A stretch of DNA of 64,000 bases from Tremella fuciformis. Lineage: Eukaryota; Basidiomycota; Tremellomycetes; Tremellales; Tremellaceae. This document shows positions 19,589 through 30,194 of the stretch, piece by piece. Positions within the stretch are counted from its first letter, which is position 1. Each line of letters opens with the position of its first letter. Location: positions 1,984,001 through 2,048,000 of the forward strand of contig CP136490.1 of the NCBI GenBank assembly GCA_032768795.1, written 5' to 3'. The notes beneath the pieces were generated by a model, which saw only the letters and a list, made by a program, of their open reading frames with translations, had not been told where the DNA came from and ran no database searches. The position numbers and the translations under genes are program-made.

Positions 19589-20416
19589 GCGAGACGGCCG
19601 TGGTAGTGCCGCTGACGACGGTCGGCGAGTTGACCTCGTCGACTGATCGCCTCGCGGACACGGGGACGTCGGCGTCGGCGAGACCGCCGACAATGGCGGC
19701 ACAGGCGGCGGTCTGCCCATATCGACCACCATCTCCGTCACTTCTGCCGCAGAGGTGAAGAGAAGGCGCTTTGTCGAGTATGTGCAGGTGGAAGAGAGTC
19801 GCAGTCGACGCGAACAGACGAACAGAAGGGATCCCACAAAGGAGGTCGGCCGGGGTCCTCGGGACAGAGCTGGGAATGGGATAAGTTGGCAGTAGGGATG
19901 TATGCTACAGCTCGTATGCAAGACGGGCCATCGAGGCTGGTGAAGCGACAATAGAGATCGTATAGATACAGAGGATGTCGAGCGTTGTCAAGTGAATACC
20001 AGTCAAGAGAGACGTTGCGAGGCGATGCGATGTCTGAAAGTCTGGATGCGGTGAATCGCCTTGGACCTCGGGCTCAGGTCCGGCCTGAGCAATTGGTGGG
20101 TGGCTTGGCAAGTGATAGGAGAGCTTGGCCTGCGTCACGACTCGCCGAGCTGACGAGTGGGCAAGTGCAAGCTGACAAGATGTGGGTTGCTGCTCGCTGC
20201 CTCCTTGTTGCTCGAGGTCGAGACAACAGACGACAGGGGAAAATCAGACGCGAAGGGGTTATTAGGCCAGGGACTATGGTGATTAGACCAGGGATTAGTA
20301 TTTCATCTCATCATCTAATCACATGACCTCCCAGCAAGAGGCAGCCAAAAGTTCAACTACGAACATCGGTCCTTGCTCTTTGAGACGTGAGTTGGGGTCG
20401 ACTCTTCAGCAGCGAC
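19589..20416. other. Divergent promoter region, ADAM / COX16
   Basis: About 830 bases between two diverging starts. Part may be 5' leader of the ADAM gene, since its frame stays open upstream to about 19.73 kb. No other gene seen. Confidence 0.45.
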
Positions 20417-20996
20417 ATGTCGCTTCCCCGCCGGACACGCACCCCCCATCCACTGCTACTCGCCGTGCGCCGGCGGCCATTCCTCATGTTTGGCGCGCCC
20501 TTCGTCACCCTCATAGTGCTCGCCTCGTTTGGCCTTCAAGGGCTCACTCAGACGCGGTACGACCTGCACCAGCAGCGCTCGAGCACGATGAGCAAGGAGG
20601 AGGAGCTGGGGATGGACAAGGGGCGGAAGAAGCTGGATATTCGGGAAGAGTACTTTGTGAGTCGTACAGGCGAGCGGCGAGGCTCGGACCTCTTCTCAGC
20701 CATACTGGAATTCATCCAGAGACAGACGAAGATGGAGTGGGACAGTCACTGATGTGTAGAGACTCAACAACCCCTCCGCGTCCCCCGATACCGCCGACGC
20801 TGCACTGGATGCCTCTCCACGCCCACCGACGCTAAAGAAGAAGAGCAGAGGCGGCCTGTCCATGTCGCCTGTCAGCCAGGACGCTTATGAGCCTGTGCGT
20901 GTACCCCGTCCAGATGGTGTGCCGGAGTGGGGACCCGGCAAGGCGGTGGATGAGGCGCCGGTCAAGGGGCAGAGGAAGGAGGATCGATGGGTTTGA
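20417..20996 (+). CDS. COX16: Cytochrome c oxidase assembly protein COX16
   Basis: Two exons, 20417-20656 and 20760-20996, give 158 residues. COX16 is an inner mitochondrial membrane protein needed for cytochrome c oxidase assembly. Family marks: a basic N-terminus [10 protein letters not shown], one membrane span around FGAPFVTLIVLASFGL, then the TQTRYD signature, a Lys-rich stretch and LDIREEYF just before the intron. The intron has a GTGAGT donor and a TAG acceptor. The second exon adds the tail EPVRVPRPDGVPEWGPGK, typical of fungal COX16. It converges with the dehydrogenase gene (160-base gap). Confidence 0.9.
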
Positions 20997-21157
20997 CCCA
21001 TGTCGGCGACACAGAAACAAGAAGAAGACGACAACCACATCTCACCTGTCTGTATGTTGTATGATTGACATCTCTGGCATTTCTACCTTCTATCCGTCCT
21101 ACACTTGTCTCTAGATCCGGGAGGATCGCGGACCGCGCTCTGTGCCTTTGCCTCTGC

Positions 21158-22491
21158 CTAAGCCTTCGCCTCGCCCGTCCAGTCCTTGTGCACCGTCTGG
21201 CCCTCCTGCCTGACCCGATCAAACCAGCCTTGCACGATCCTGCTCTCCTCCCAGGGCATCCTCGGCGACTCCTTCAGCCCCTTGGCCAAACACCGCGCCA
21301 CCTCGTCCGCCTCGTAGTGCATCCCATGCCCGCCCTGGATCGGGTGCAGATGCTCCTCTAACTCTTTGATGGCACCCTCACGCCCCGCGGCGTGGGGGTA
21401 GATGGTGTATCCCTCGGACTTGTACGGCGGCCAGTGCACCGCCAGATCGCCTTCTTCGCACTGCAGCACAGCCGTCGCAGGCTTGAACCCCTGCGTGCCG
21501 AGGTCGGTCAGCAGCAGAGCTTGGGTGTTGAGGTTCTCCCATTCCAGCAGCCAGCGTGAGTTCTGGTCGACGCCGGTGGGCTTGAATACGGTCTGGTAGG
21601 AAGTGAGGAAGAGCGGGGCTTTGCCTTTGTTCGACGGGTGGTGGTGGAGGCACATCATCGCCCATACCGATGGGTAAGGGCCCCTTCGTGTCAGCCGCTT
21701 TCATCATATCGAATGTTGAGACCCACATGTCTAGTAGCGAGCCACCAGCCAGATCAGGGTTGAGCAAGCGTCCACTGTGGTCCGCAGCTATCGCTCAGCA
21801 TATCCATTTCGAGCAATGGTTGTCTCTGCTCACTGGCCAGCCCAATGTCCATCGAAAAGTCCGCCTGGAACCGCTTCGGCTTGCCCAACCTTCCCGAGGC
21901 GATCTCCTTCTGCACCGCAAAGCCATTTGGGTGGAAACGCGTCCACACCGCCTCCATCAAGAACAAACTCTTGGACTTGGCAAGCGCGATGAGCTCGTCC
22001 AGCTCGGCCAGGTCAAACGTGAAGCACTTCTCGCACAGGACGTTCTTGCCCGCGTTCAAGGCGTCCTTTGTGTTCTTGAAGTGGTAGTTGTGCGGGGTAC
22101 CGATGTAGATGGCGTCGACGTTCTGTCGCTCAGCATATCAAAGGGCCAAAGAGGGGAGGTCTGACTGGATCCGCGTAAAGTTCTTCGTACGTTGCGTAGG
22201 CCTTGCAGTCGTCCATGTGTCCTTGCTTTGATCCCCAGTCGAACGGAGCCTCGGCGCCCTTGATCTTGTCTACGAATGCCTGCGCAGACTCGACCGACCG
22301 CGACCCAACAGCGACAATCTTGTGCAGGACGTCGGACACTCCGCGCTCGGCGGGGTTGGTCATGAGGTCCTGGCCATCAGCTGGATGAAGAGCCCGTGAT
22401 CAACCGGGGCTACCTTGGAGAAGTGGGTCGCGATGCCGCCGGTGGAAATGATGCCCCACCTGACGACATGGGGAGAGGTGGTGGATGACAT
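21158..22491 (-). CDS. Gfo/Idh/MocA-family NAD(P)-dependent dehydrogenase
   Basis: Five exons, complement of 21158-21683, 21727-21787, 21834-22122, 22166-22369 and 22414-22491, give 385 residues in phase. The N-terminus RWGIISTGGIATHFSKDLM is a Rossmann nucleotide-binding fold. AIYIGTPHNYHF and the catalytic-Lys region CEKCFTFD follow, then RLLNPDLAGGSLLDM, typical of the dihydrodiol / D-xylose dehydrogenase-like branch. It probably oxidises a sugar or a trans-diol with NADP in the cytosol; the substrate cannot be read from sequence. The family's E-K-P reads E-K-C here, with Lys kept. Introns are 43-46 bases with CTGAT/CTGAC-like branch sites. Diverges from the gene at 22905. Confidence 0.88.
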
Positions 22492-22904
22492 GTTGGGCTA
22501 TGGTGTTGTAGTGGGAGAGAAAGATGGTAATGCTAACTGAGGTGTGGACTGACTTAGTAGTCACGGAGGGTGGAGGTGGAGGTTAGTCGGGAGATATCTA
22601 ATGCCGACATAAGGGGACGTCGGGAGATATCAATTGCCGATCAACCGACCGACCGGAGATTGCTATACTTTCCCACGGGTGTTTCAGAAGTAGAGTTGGG
22701 TGGTGCCTGGGATTGTGTTTGCGTCGCGTGTTTAGGGAAAAGAGAGGAACAGGTCCGAGCGCGTCACATTTCTTTCTTCTCACTATCAATTGACAATTCG
22801 ACATGGACAAGAGGTGACAACCGACTCGCAAGGCGACAACGGACGAGCGACGACCCGAGAGACTGTCAAGACAGGGACCGACGAGCGCTGCGACCGGGTG
22901 CCCG
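22492..22904. other. Divergent promoter region, dehydrogenase / disordered protein
   Basis: About 410 bases between opposite starts. The direct repeat GGGAGATATC occurs twice (about 22588 and 22622). No gene seen. Confidence 0.45.
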
Positions 22905-25422
22905 ATGCACGCACCCCGCCCCCGAGTCCCATCAAGCACTACCTCGACGCTGCTCTCCTCCTCGCCCCCATCCCTCGTGGGCGGATGGGGCGGCCGAGAG
23001 CGGGACATGCCCCCCTCCCGACCGAGCACAAGCACGTCAATATGGAGTGACGGGCAGACCGCCATGCCGTCCCAGGCGTACACGCACGATAAAGCGTCCG
23101 CCATCACGATTATGGACGGCGAGACGCGGGCAGACGAAGAGGAGGATGATCCGCCTTTGATCGAGCTGGACGATGAACCAAAGTCGCGCAGGAGTATGTC
23201 TGTGCAAGGGCCGAACTTGCAAGAGCAGCTCAGGGTGCTGTTGAAGACGATGGAAAGGGCCGTGGAGGATGCTGCTCCTTCGCCTGCGCCTGCACCTGTC
23301 CTTCGGAGAGTGCTCTCCCCGCCGGAGCGGACCTCGACTCCGGCCCCAATACCACGTCGCCCGGCCTCGACGTCGAACTCGCATGCTGGTCCAAGTCGCT
23401 TGTCGATGTCCCCTCCGGAAAGGAGCAGTACTCCATATGAAGAGCAGGCGGGTTGGAAAAGCCGCAGAAGCAGGATGATCCTACAGCGACCGCTGTCGGG
23501 CGGGGAGGATGACGAGGAGGACAGTCCGCCGACACCGCCGCCGAGAATTGTCAACCCGTACCTCAACTCCAGCAGGAGGGTATCGGGGGAAGCCAGCAGG
23601 AGGAGTGCTACCCCTCCAAGCGGGACCGACGGCAGTGCCCGGACGAGCTCTAGAGCCGCGGTCCTCAATGCCAGTATGTCCTCTCGGTCAAAAGTCACGT
23701 CGTCAGCTGATTCGCTAGGTATATCCAGACCCAGTCCTTCGAGCGAGCGACAGCCGTCTGCGCTGGAACGCTTCATACAGTCTCATCCCAACCCTTCAAC
23801 ATCTCGCCGAACTCTCGACCACTCCACTTCCAGTTCAGGCTCATCGCGCAAAGGCAAGGAGCGTGCGCATACCCCCGACCCTGTCGACCTTCCACGCCGG
23901 CGAGACTCGGCAACATCTAGCGACGTATCTGGAGCTCGACGGTCACATACGCCCAGAAAGTTCAGCGTGGATATAGCAGAGGACAGCGTCATGTTTGCCA
24001 AAGGAGCCGAAGCCCAGCTACATGCTGAGGTAGATCTAGACTTGCACGTGGAGGAGACAGAAGGCGCACCGCCATGGGCGTCGGCGTCGGAGACAGAATC
24101 TGTGGCGGACTCGGTTGGTGACGAGCGCGATCTGCCAGATCACACATTGAGAGCTGCTTCCTCGTCGCTCGCTGCAACGAGGAGAATCCTCCAACGCCCT
24201 CGACGCGAGGATGTATCCTCGAGGTCTCCACAGCATGTCTCGGAACGCTCGTCGTTTGCTTCCAGATCGCTCGAACGGCGACAGTCGGACGAGATCAGCC
24301 TGCCTGCTCTGCCAGAACCTGATGTCTCCACCAGCCCCGAACAGGAAGAAGTCGACACTCTGTCTTCACGCCAGGCTGCGCTTTTCCGCTCCTCATCTGC
24401 GTCATTGTCGAGATCCACCATTCGCCAATCTTCTGCATCCCCACGCGTACAATCGTCTCCACAGCGCTCGGCGGCCCGCACCTCGCCAGCTCGTACATCT
24501 CCATCGCTTTCCCACTCGACTTCGCGCCTATTGCGACCTGACGCGAGCTTTCACATGAGCCCTGTCAAAGTCGGCATGGCCCTACATACACCCCAGAAAT
24601 CCCAAGATACTTCCCTCGGTCCGACACCTCGCCCACCAGGAGCATGGAGGGAGACTCCCGTCTTTGCGCGTACAGAGCAGAGTGTCCGCTTTTCCTCTCC
24701 ACTGGCTTCGGAGCAGACCCACCAAGACCATCCCGAAGACATCTCGGTCCATCGTCTCAAAATGTCCCCAGCTCGATCACCCAAACGCTCCCCAAAGACC
24801 AAATCTTCGTCAAAGACTCGTGACGACAACGCCGAGGACGATGCCGACACGTCGTTCACTGCCCGTCTCACTCGTTCTGTCGCCAAGAATGTGGCTCGTG
24901 TCTTGCCGCGACCATCCAGGACGCTTCAAGAGGCTCAGGTGGCACTGGGACAAGCTGCAAAAGAGAGCGCTGCCGCAGGAGACAGGGTGGAGCTGAGTCA
25001 GCGCATGTGGCTCGAAGCTCTTAGTCAGATGACCCTGCGAGACGGTGTCTCGGTCGTGAAGACCGGCTGGGGATGGGGAACCTGGGCTTGGTGGATGTCG
25101 ATGGAGGTGTTGTTGCTCTGGGGCGTGTTCAGGTGGGTTGTCGAGCCAATTATCGACTGCAATGCTGATGTCAAGGCTGACCCTGGACTACGCCACCTCT
25201 GCTCATCTCGCGACGATCGATCCCTTCAGCCCGCAACATGGGTTGGGCATGTCGTTGACCATACCCCTCCCTGCGGGTCTGTCGACGTTTGTCTTGCCCC
25301 ACAGGGGCTCGGTCAATTTCTTTGATTTGCTAGAACGGGCGGGCGTGTGGAGACGGCTGGATATGGGCCCGGTTGGGTTGGTGGATGGGAGATTGTTGGG
25401 CGGGGGCTGGGTGCCGAGTTGA
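22905..25422 (+). CDS. Large Ser/Pro-rich disordered protein with hydrophobic C-terminal segment
   Basis: Two exons, 22905-25132 and 25176-25422, give about 824 residues. The 43-base intron has a GTGGGT donor and CTGATGTCAAG acceptor. Residues 1 to about 680 are low-complexity: many SPPERTSTP-like and SPxRS repeats, basic-Ser patches and acidic patches, suggesting heavy phosphorylation. A basic segment (TARLTRSVAKNVARVLPRPSR) precedes a Trp-rich hydrophobic stretch WGTWAWWMSMEVLLLWGVF, a likely membrane anchor. A conserved-looking tail follows (LDYATSAHLATIDPF and FFDLLERAGVWRRLDMGP). This suggests a C-terminally anchored membrane or nuclear-envelope protein, which is inference. The first ATG is used; a later one at MPPSRPS is possible. 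Family not recognised. Confidence 0.65.
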
Positions 25423-25604
25423 GGCGCGAGGAAACAGTGATACAGGTGTGAACTGGGGTGATGGAGATCTAGGACATTAGGCCTCGATGTATCTTGGGTC
25501 TGTGTTGCTCGGGGTGGGGACGCGTTGAGTGGTATACTAAGTCAAAATGACGTGCATCAAGGCAATCAAAAGCGATGTGCCTAGTTCAAGATATTATGTA
25601 GATG

Positions 25605-25949
25605 TTACCTCAAGACAGACGAAGCCAGATCAGTGACATCCGACCAATCCTCGCCTGCCGCCACGCCAGTCGAGACGGGCACGTCGCAGCGGCCCCAGAC
25701 GGACGATGTCGCAAGCTCATCTGGATCCAGTAGGCTAGGAAGGCCGCGGGACACCGTGTCCTGGTTGGAGACATTCGCAGGGCTCGGGGGCGGAGCAGGT
25801 GGCGGCGAGGGCGGATCAGTGCGAGAGCCGTCTGTGCTACTGCCACTACTGCCACTACTGCCGCCGTGGCGACCACGTTCATGTACAGTCCAGTGGCCAA
25901 GTAGGGAGCCGGTGAACCTGGAAGGCTCGATTAGATCGACGACGGACAT
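25605..25949 (-). CDS. Small proline-rich protein, unknown (accessory region 1)
   Basis: A frame of 114 residues from the ATG at 25947-25949 (MSVVDLIEPSR). It has Gly/Ser repeats from a GGCAGTAGT-type triplet repeat, then a poly-Pro stretch PPSPPPAPPPSPANVSN, and an acidic tail. A TATATAAG lies on the minus strand at 26046-26053, about 97 bases before the ATG. The Pro stretch resembles PPPPVPPNSPANGSRN in the frame at 27866-28312. Another frame over the same triplet repeat encodes a Val/Ala-rich membrane-like segment, so the true frame or splicing is not settled. Function unknown. Confidence 0.35.
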   Translation of the reverse strand: MSVVDLIEPSRFTGSLLGHWTVHERGRHGGSSGSSGSSTDGSRTDPPSPPPAPPPSPANVSNQDTVSRGLPSLLDPDELATSSVWGRCDVPVSTGVAAGEDWSDVTDLASSVLR

Positions 25950-26045
25950 TTTGGCGGGTCTATGTCAAGAGGCTCTTCTGGCTTTCTTATCTCGAGACTA
26001 AGTGGAGGTAGTCGGGTGGGCTCGTTCCCGTATCAGGCATCTTTA

Positions 26046-26053
26046 CTTATATA
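26046..26053 (-). promoter_or_regulatory. TATA box of the small gene at 25605-25949
   Basis: TATATAAG on the minus strand, 97 bases before the ATG. Confidence 0.45.
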
Positions 26054-26197
26054 TGCGTTGCGCATTCGGCAAGCAAGACTGGACTATCGTCCCTTTCTAC
26101 TGGACGTCTGGGCGGAGAGTCATCGAGGACCGCCCAAGAGAAAAGTGAGGACTTTGAATACTTTGGAGCTTTCGCTCATCGGCCGATCCGTCAAAGC

Positions 26198-26323
26198 GCT
26201 TGCTGAATTCGTGCGCAGTCGCTCAAAAGGAGATCCGTGCGCAGGCGCAGACCGAAATATCGCTCGCTGAATTCGTTCGCAGTCGCTCAAAAGATCCGTG
26301 CGTAGGCGCAGACCGAAATATCG
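26198..26323 (+). repeat. Tandem duplication, two units of about 62-64 bases
   Basis: Two adjacent copies starting CGCT[TC]GCTGAATTCGT and ending GACCGAAATATCG (about 26198-26261 and 26262-26323). The second differs by a 2-base deletion and a few substitutions. Function not apparent. Confidence 0.85.
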
Positions 26324-26928
26324 TCATGATTCGGCGAAGATGGCGAGAGGGGCTTCTCGGCGAGATACAGACTTCCGACCGCTTGACGAGTCGAAGGAGT
26401 ACCTCGCGGTCGGGAGAAAGCGGCTGCAGCCTCGGAGTAGCTTTTACGTCTGGATCTTCGAGTCGGACGAGATAACGGAAGGAAGGCGAGTAGGCTGAAG
26501 GGTAGTGGAGCGGTGCGCACGGTCGGGTGGCGGATATTGCCAGACTGCGACATCCGGGCGGCGTACACGTATGTATCCTCGACCAAGGTCTTATCGCTTA
26601 TCTGCGATAAGCTGGCGGCTCGCGCAATTATCGTGAGTTAAGTGAATTGGCGGTCATCATGAAGTTGTGTCGAAGACTCTGGTGGTGTGAAAGCAAAGAT
26701 GCATGCACAGAACAAGCGTACTGTAATGTCAGACGAAAAAAGGGATTAGAGGTTATATTAGAGAGCGGTCGTGGAATCGGCCGCGATGGACGTCAAAGTG
26801 CCGCCAATATCCACGTTTGTGGGTAGGCGCAACAGAGATGAGAGGGTGGGTCGAGCGAGGGAGGCGGATTCCAAAAGACCTGTAGCGAAGTGTTCAGATC
26901 GGTTTGCGTCACTCACAGCACGGAAGGA

Positions 26929-27276
26929 TTATCCCATGGCCGACTTTAGCGTGCCCATGTTTGAGCCGACTCCAAGTGCATATTTGGAAAGACAGGACGA
27001 GGCTGTGCCAAAGATTGAGCCGGTCAACGATCTCTTGGCCGGGGGGCTGGGCCCAGGTTTTTTCACTGGGGGAAATTTGGGGATCACGTCTATGACTTGC
27101 TCTAGGGGATTCATTCTGGTGGGCTGCGACCAGCCCGGATCTGGACTCTGACTGAATTCAGCCTTGGAAGCAGCTTCGTTTGGGACCAGCGTCGACCCCA
27201 GAGTGACAGGAGCTGTGAGATCTTGGGTCGGCCCTGGGCGAGATCCTTCGGGGTCCAGAACGCTGGGCGACGGCAT
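26929..27276 (-). CDS. Small proline-rich reading frame, unknown (accessory region 2)
   Basis: A frame of 115 residues from the ATG at 27274-27276 (MPSPSVLDPEG) with the Pro/Lys stretch FPPVKKPGPSPPAKRS. A GTGAGT donor and a CTACAG acceptor lie just past the stop (about 26914 and 26880), so a further exon in another frame is possible. It shares orientation and composition with the other small frames in 25.6-31.7 kb. No family recognised; it may be the 3' part of a spliced gene. Confidence 0.25.
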   Translation of the reverse strand: MPSPSVLDPEGSRPGPTQDLTAPVTLGSTLVPNEAASKAEFSQSPDPGWSQPTRMNPLEQVIDVIPKFPPVKKPGPSPPAKRSLTGSIFGTASSCLSKYALGVGSNMGTLKSAMG

Positions 27277-27865
27277 TGTAAAGTCTGACTGGCGGGTCTA
27301 AGAGATTCCAGACGAGGAGATAGACGCACTCGATTCCATGAACTGCAGTACAGGAAGGCTTGTTGACGGATAAAGCAGCGCGACCAAGTGTATCGGGGTA
27401 ATCCTTCTTTTCACGAGGCCTTCGTCTTCCTGAAATAGTCAGATTCTGCTCAGAGCATCAAGCGAGGCGCTTTTTGCCGCTGAACGGATTTGCAAGTCGT
27501 CTATCGCAACACTTGAAGACCCCGTTCGGGGACATTTGACCGACGGGAAGGATCCAGGCGAGCTTTCAGCTGCGGATATGAGCTTTCAAATTTGGCTATG
27601 TGACGCTGTGCGGCAGGCGAAGGAAACAAGCGATGGGAACCGAAGCGAGCCTGGTTACCGCTGTATGAGTGCAAAGCATGTGTCACTGCCGGTCCTTGTG
27701 CACTGCATTCGTCTGCAACCTGCTCAGGCGCCCGACTTGAGCAGGTGTCAACTTGTACATGTACTCACAAGACACGGGGAGGCTCATCATAGAAGGTGCT
27801 ACTGTCAAAAATCTACCGAGGATATGTCAGAACGCCGTATTGGGGCGATTCGCATACAAAATCGA
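27277..27865. other. Gene-poor stretch
   Basis: About 590 bases with only short open frames on both strands; nothing supportable. Confidence 0.35.
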
Positions 27866-28312
27866 CTACTCAGTTCGGAACGCAGGGGTCAGCTCCGTGG
27901 CGGCCGAACAATCATCTGCGTCAAAACCAAAGGTGGGTGACCACTCAAACCCGACATGTTCATCGACTTCATGGTACCCGCTGTGCCGATCAGGCAGTGA
28001 GCTGACCGGGAGGTGGTTGATTGAAGCGCTGAGAGCGCTCGAAGTACTCGACGGGACCAGCGTGGACCTGTTATTCGGCAGTGGATTCCGAGAGCCGTTC
28101 GCAGGAGAATTAGGAGGGACAGGCGGTGGCGGTGGAGGTGAATCGTTGTGAGTATGCCCCAATTCGGGAAGCTCACGATATAGACAGAGACGACCCGTGG
28201 AGGTGGCGGCGCTTTGAGAGGTGAAGTCGATCGGTTCCTTGGTGAACAGACATGACCTTGACCCACCGCTTAACTCTTCGGTCTGGTACTGGGTGTATAT
28301 GCTCGCAAGCAT
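27866..28312 (-). CDS. Small proline-rich reading frame, unknown (accessory region 3)
   Basis: A frame of 148 residues from the ATG at 28310-28312 (MLASIYTQYQTEEL). It contains SPPPPPPVPPNSPANGSRN, resembling the frame at 25605-25949 in both protein and DNA, and an acidic/aromatic tail (DEHVGFEWSPTFGFDADD). A TATATA lies at 28393-28399, about 84 bases upstream. A GTGAGC inside (YR|ELP) could be an intron donor, so the true protein may be shorter. Function unknown. Confidence 0.35.
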   Translation of the reverse strand: MLASIYTQYQTEELSGGSRSCLFTKEPIDFTSQSAATSTGRLCLYRELPELGHTHNDSPPPPPPVPPNSPANGSRNPLPNNRSTLVPSSTSSALSASINHLPVSSLPDRHSGYHEVDEHVGFEWSPTFGFDADDCSAATELTPAFRTE

Positions 28313-28392
28313 GATGCCGCTTCTCCTATTGCAAAGGGATAGTCAAAGACAATATCACTGATGAATGAAGGTCTGCACAGTGGTTTTACCGC

Positions 28393-28399
28393 TATATAT
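28393..28399 (-). promoter_or_regulatory. TATA-like element of the small frame at 27866-28312
   Basis: CATATATAGC on the minus strand about 84 bases before the ATG. Confidence 0.4.
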
Positions 28400-29182
28400 G
28401 TTGGCAGCGCGATATACCCTCGCCTCGATACTATCTCACGCACCAACATCCCTTCATTCGCCCGACTTCTGCGCCGAGACTCGCTTTCAGTATGTTCTCT
28501 GCATGCTTCCTTGAACGGGTGGCTCCATGAGGACCGCTCAAACTCTTCTCAGCGCTCAAAAGAGAGCGCACGGGTCCACGCAGTCGAAATCTTCTACTGC
28601 CGGGCAAGATTGGCAATGCCCCCTCTTGACCGAACTTGGCCTTCCCGGACTGAAAAGAAGTTCACGATCTGTGTCACACGGCAGGTGCGGCAACGGAGTT
28701 TGACCTGTCTTCTGTCGCTGCGGAGAAGAAGCTGGTCAAGGGAGAGGGCTGTGCGACGGCCGTTCACAGCATGCTCGTCGCGGTCATCAAGCCTGGACCG
28801 TCAGAAGCCATGTGGATCGCAATCTTATCCCGATCTCGGCCCAATCAGACCGAGGACTTCTCCCTATGTTCAGCTCCGCTTGCGCCTTTTCTCTCTGACC
28901 GAGCGCCGTGACGCTACGGCCACGGTATCTTCAGCTGAACCTGCGGGAAGCGATACAGGGAGAAGATCAGGAAATTCTCCTCGGCCTCAGCCTGGCACTC
29001 GGGAGGGATACAGCAAGGTAAGGTCTGAACAAAGGGCGACGTCGACAACATAGCAGGCTCCTCCTCAGCGGGAAAGAATGCATAGTCAAAGTTAAGTTGA
29101 TCGAATGAAGAGGGAAAATTGGCTGTTCTCCGGCCGCACAATCACAATCTGTGACGGGCCCATATCGTTGATGGGTCCCCCC

Positions 29183-29203
29183 GGGGGGGGGGGGGGGGGG
29201 GGG
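29183..29203 (+). repeat. Poly(G) homopolymer run
   Basis: About 21 G directly after CCCCCC. Confidence 0.85.
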
Positions 29204-29810
29204 CAAAGGGTGTAAGTATTGTGATGGACGACTAGCCGACACTGATGGCTCGAGATCAAATCATCTTGGGAGTGGGATTGAGCAAAAAGAGATTGAGTAT
29301 GATGAGGCAAGGCAGAACGGCCAGGCTACCAGTTTGAAAGCAATCGGGGAGTGAGAGGCACCTCTTCTCGTTACTCGCCTAGTTGTTGGCGGCTGTGTCT
29401 TGGGCATGACTGTATCCGGCCTGCCTGGGCGGGCGGGCAGTCTAAGACCAAGGAGCATGGTATACTTAGAGTCCGTGTCTCCTCAAAGTCCTTCATTCCT
29501 CTCGCTTTCCCTCCTCCTCCTCCTCCTCTCTTTCTCTTCTCCACTATCCTCCTCCTTTCTCCCGGCGATCGCGGGCGGATGGGTGGGCGATCGGCCACAG
29601 CGACAGCGACTAGGCTTGGAACGACCCGAGGCGTCTGCAACTGCGATGAGTGACGGTTGAGAGACGGTCTCAGCCTTGCTCGGAGCCTTCAAGTCACTAT
29701 CCCTACGCCACGTGACCGTCCAAGCTAATGATGGTTGGCATCCAACGATCTAGCTTGCGCCCGCAAAAGCACAAGATGCCGAACCATCAAAGCCGAGACC
29801 GCAGCTCAGG

Positions 29811-30194
29811 TTACGGGGAGCCCTTTGAAGAATCACAGCTTCCTGAGGAATGCCAGTGCCCGTCAGTGTTTGTCAAGTTGTAGTGACTAGGCTGCGACAG
29901 ATCAAGCTCCAATTGCGGTCCGAGGAGGGGAGGGGGGTCGGGTTTCTGGATCAGGGACTGGACCGAGCCGATTGAGAAACGGAAAAATAGAGGTGCGGTC
30001 CGTCTTGATGCACGCGAGCGATTCACAGGCTCTGACGCCCCCGAGGCTGAGCTCCAACTTGAATGATCCGCGGAGGCAGATAAGTTTGAGATGGTAGGCT
30101 GGGCAGGATGTGTCAGACTGTCGCGCCCGTAGGAAGGCCTCCCGATAATGGTTGCTTCGCTGGGCCTGTCGTGAGCTATGTCATAACAGGGCAT
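29811..30194 (-). CDS. Small Ser-rich reading frame, unknown (accessory region 4)
   Basis: A frame of 127 residues from the ATG at 30192-30194 (MPCYDIAHDRPSEA). It is Ser-rich with a short Pro stretch QKPDPPPLLGPQLELDL. It overlaps another minus-strand open frame reaching 30580 that has no features. It lies in the same orientation as the other small frames nearby. No domain recognised. Confidence 0.25.
   Translation of the reverse strand: MPCYDIAHDRPSEATIIGRPSYGRDSLTHPAQPTISNLSASADHSSWSSASGASEPVNRSRASRRTAPLFFRFSIGSVQSLIQKPDPPPLLGPQLELDLSQPSHYNLTNTDGHWHSSGSCDSSKGSP

Larger units (their letters stand above)
25950..26928. other. Gene-poor stretch with tandem duplication
   Basis: About 980 bases. 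It contains the TATA element of the gene at 25605-25949 and a tandem duplication at 26198-26323. No gene supported. Confidence 0.4.
28313..29810. other. Gene-poor stretch with poly(G) run and a possible broken plus-strand gene
   Basis: On the plus strand 28528-28910, two frames offset by one base look protein-like: MRTAQTLLSAQKRAHGS, then from about 28700 EFDLSSVAAEKKLVKGEGC and AVHSMLVAVIKPGPSEAMW. I found no good intron between them, so this may be a decayed gene. A run of about 21 G lies at 29183-29203 behind CCCCCC, and a CTC/CCT-rich tract at about 29510-29545. Nothing else is supportable. Confidence 0.3.

Noticed and set aside
19589..19951. N-terminal extension of the ADAM protein from an upstream ATG
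   Set aside because: It is in frame but Pro-rich and would bury the signal peptide; the later ATG gives a standard secreted start.
22598..23776. Long minus-strand open frame (392 residues)
   Set aside because: It lies opposite the Ser/Pro-rich gene at 22905-25422, has low-complexity sequence typical of antisense of such a gene, and shows no domain.
28361..29053. Plus-strand open frame of 230 residues
   Set aside because: Arg/Ser-rich composition without motifs. The other two frames in the same stretch look more protein-like, so it is probably a shadow.
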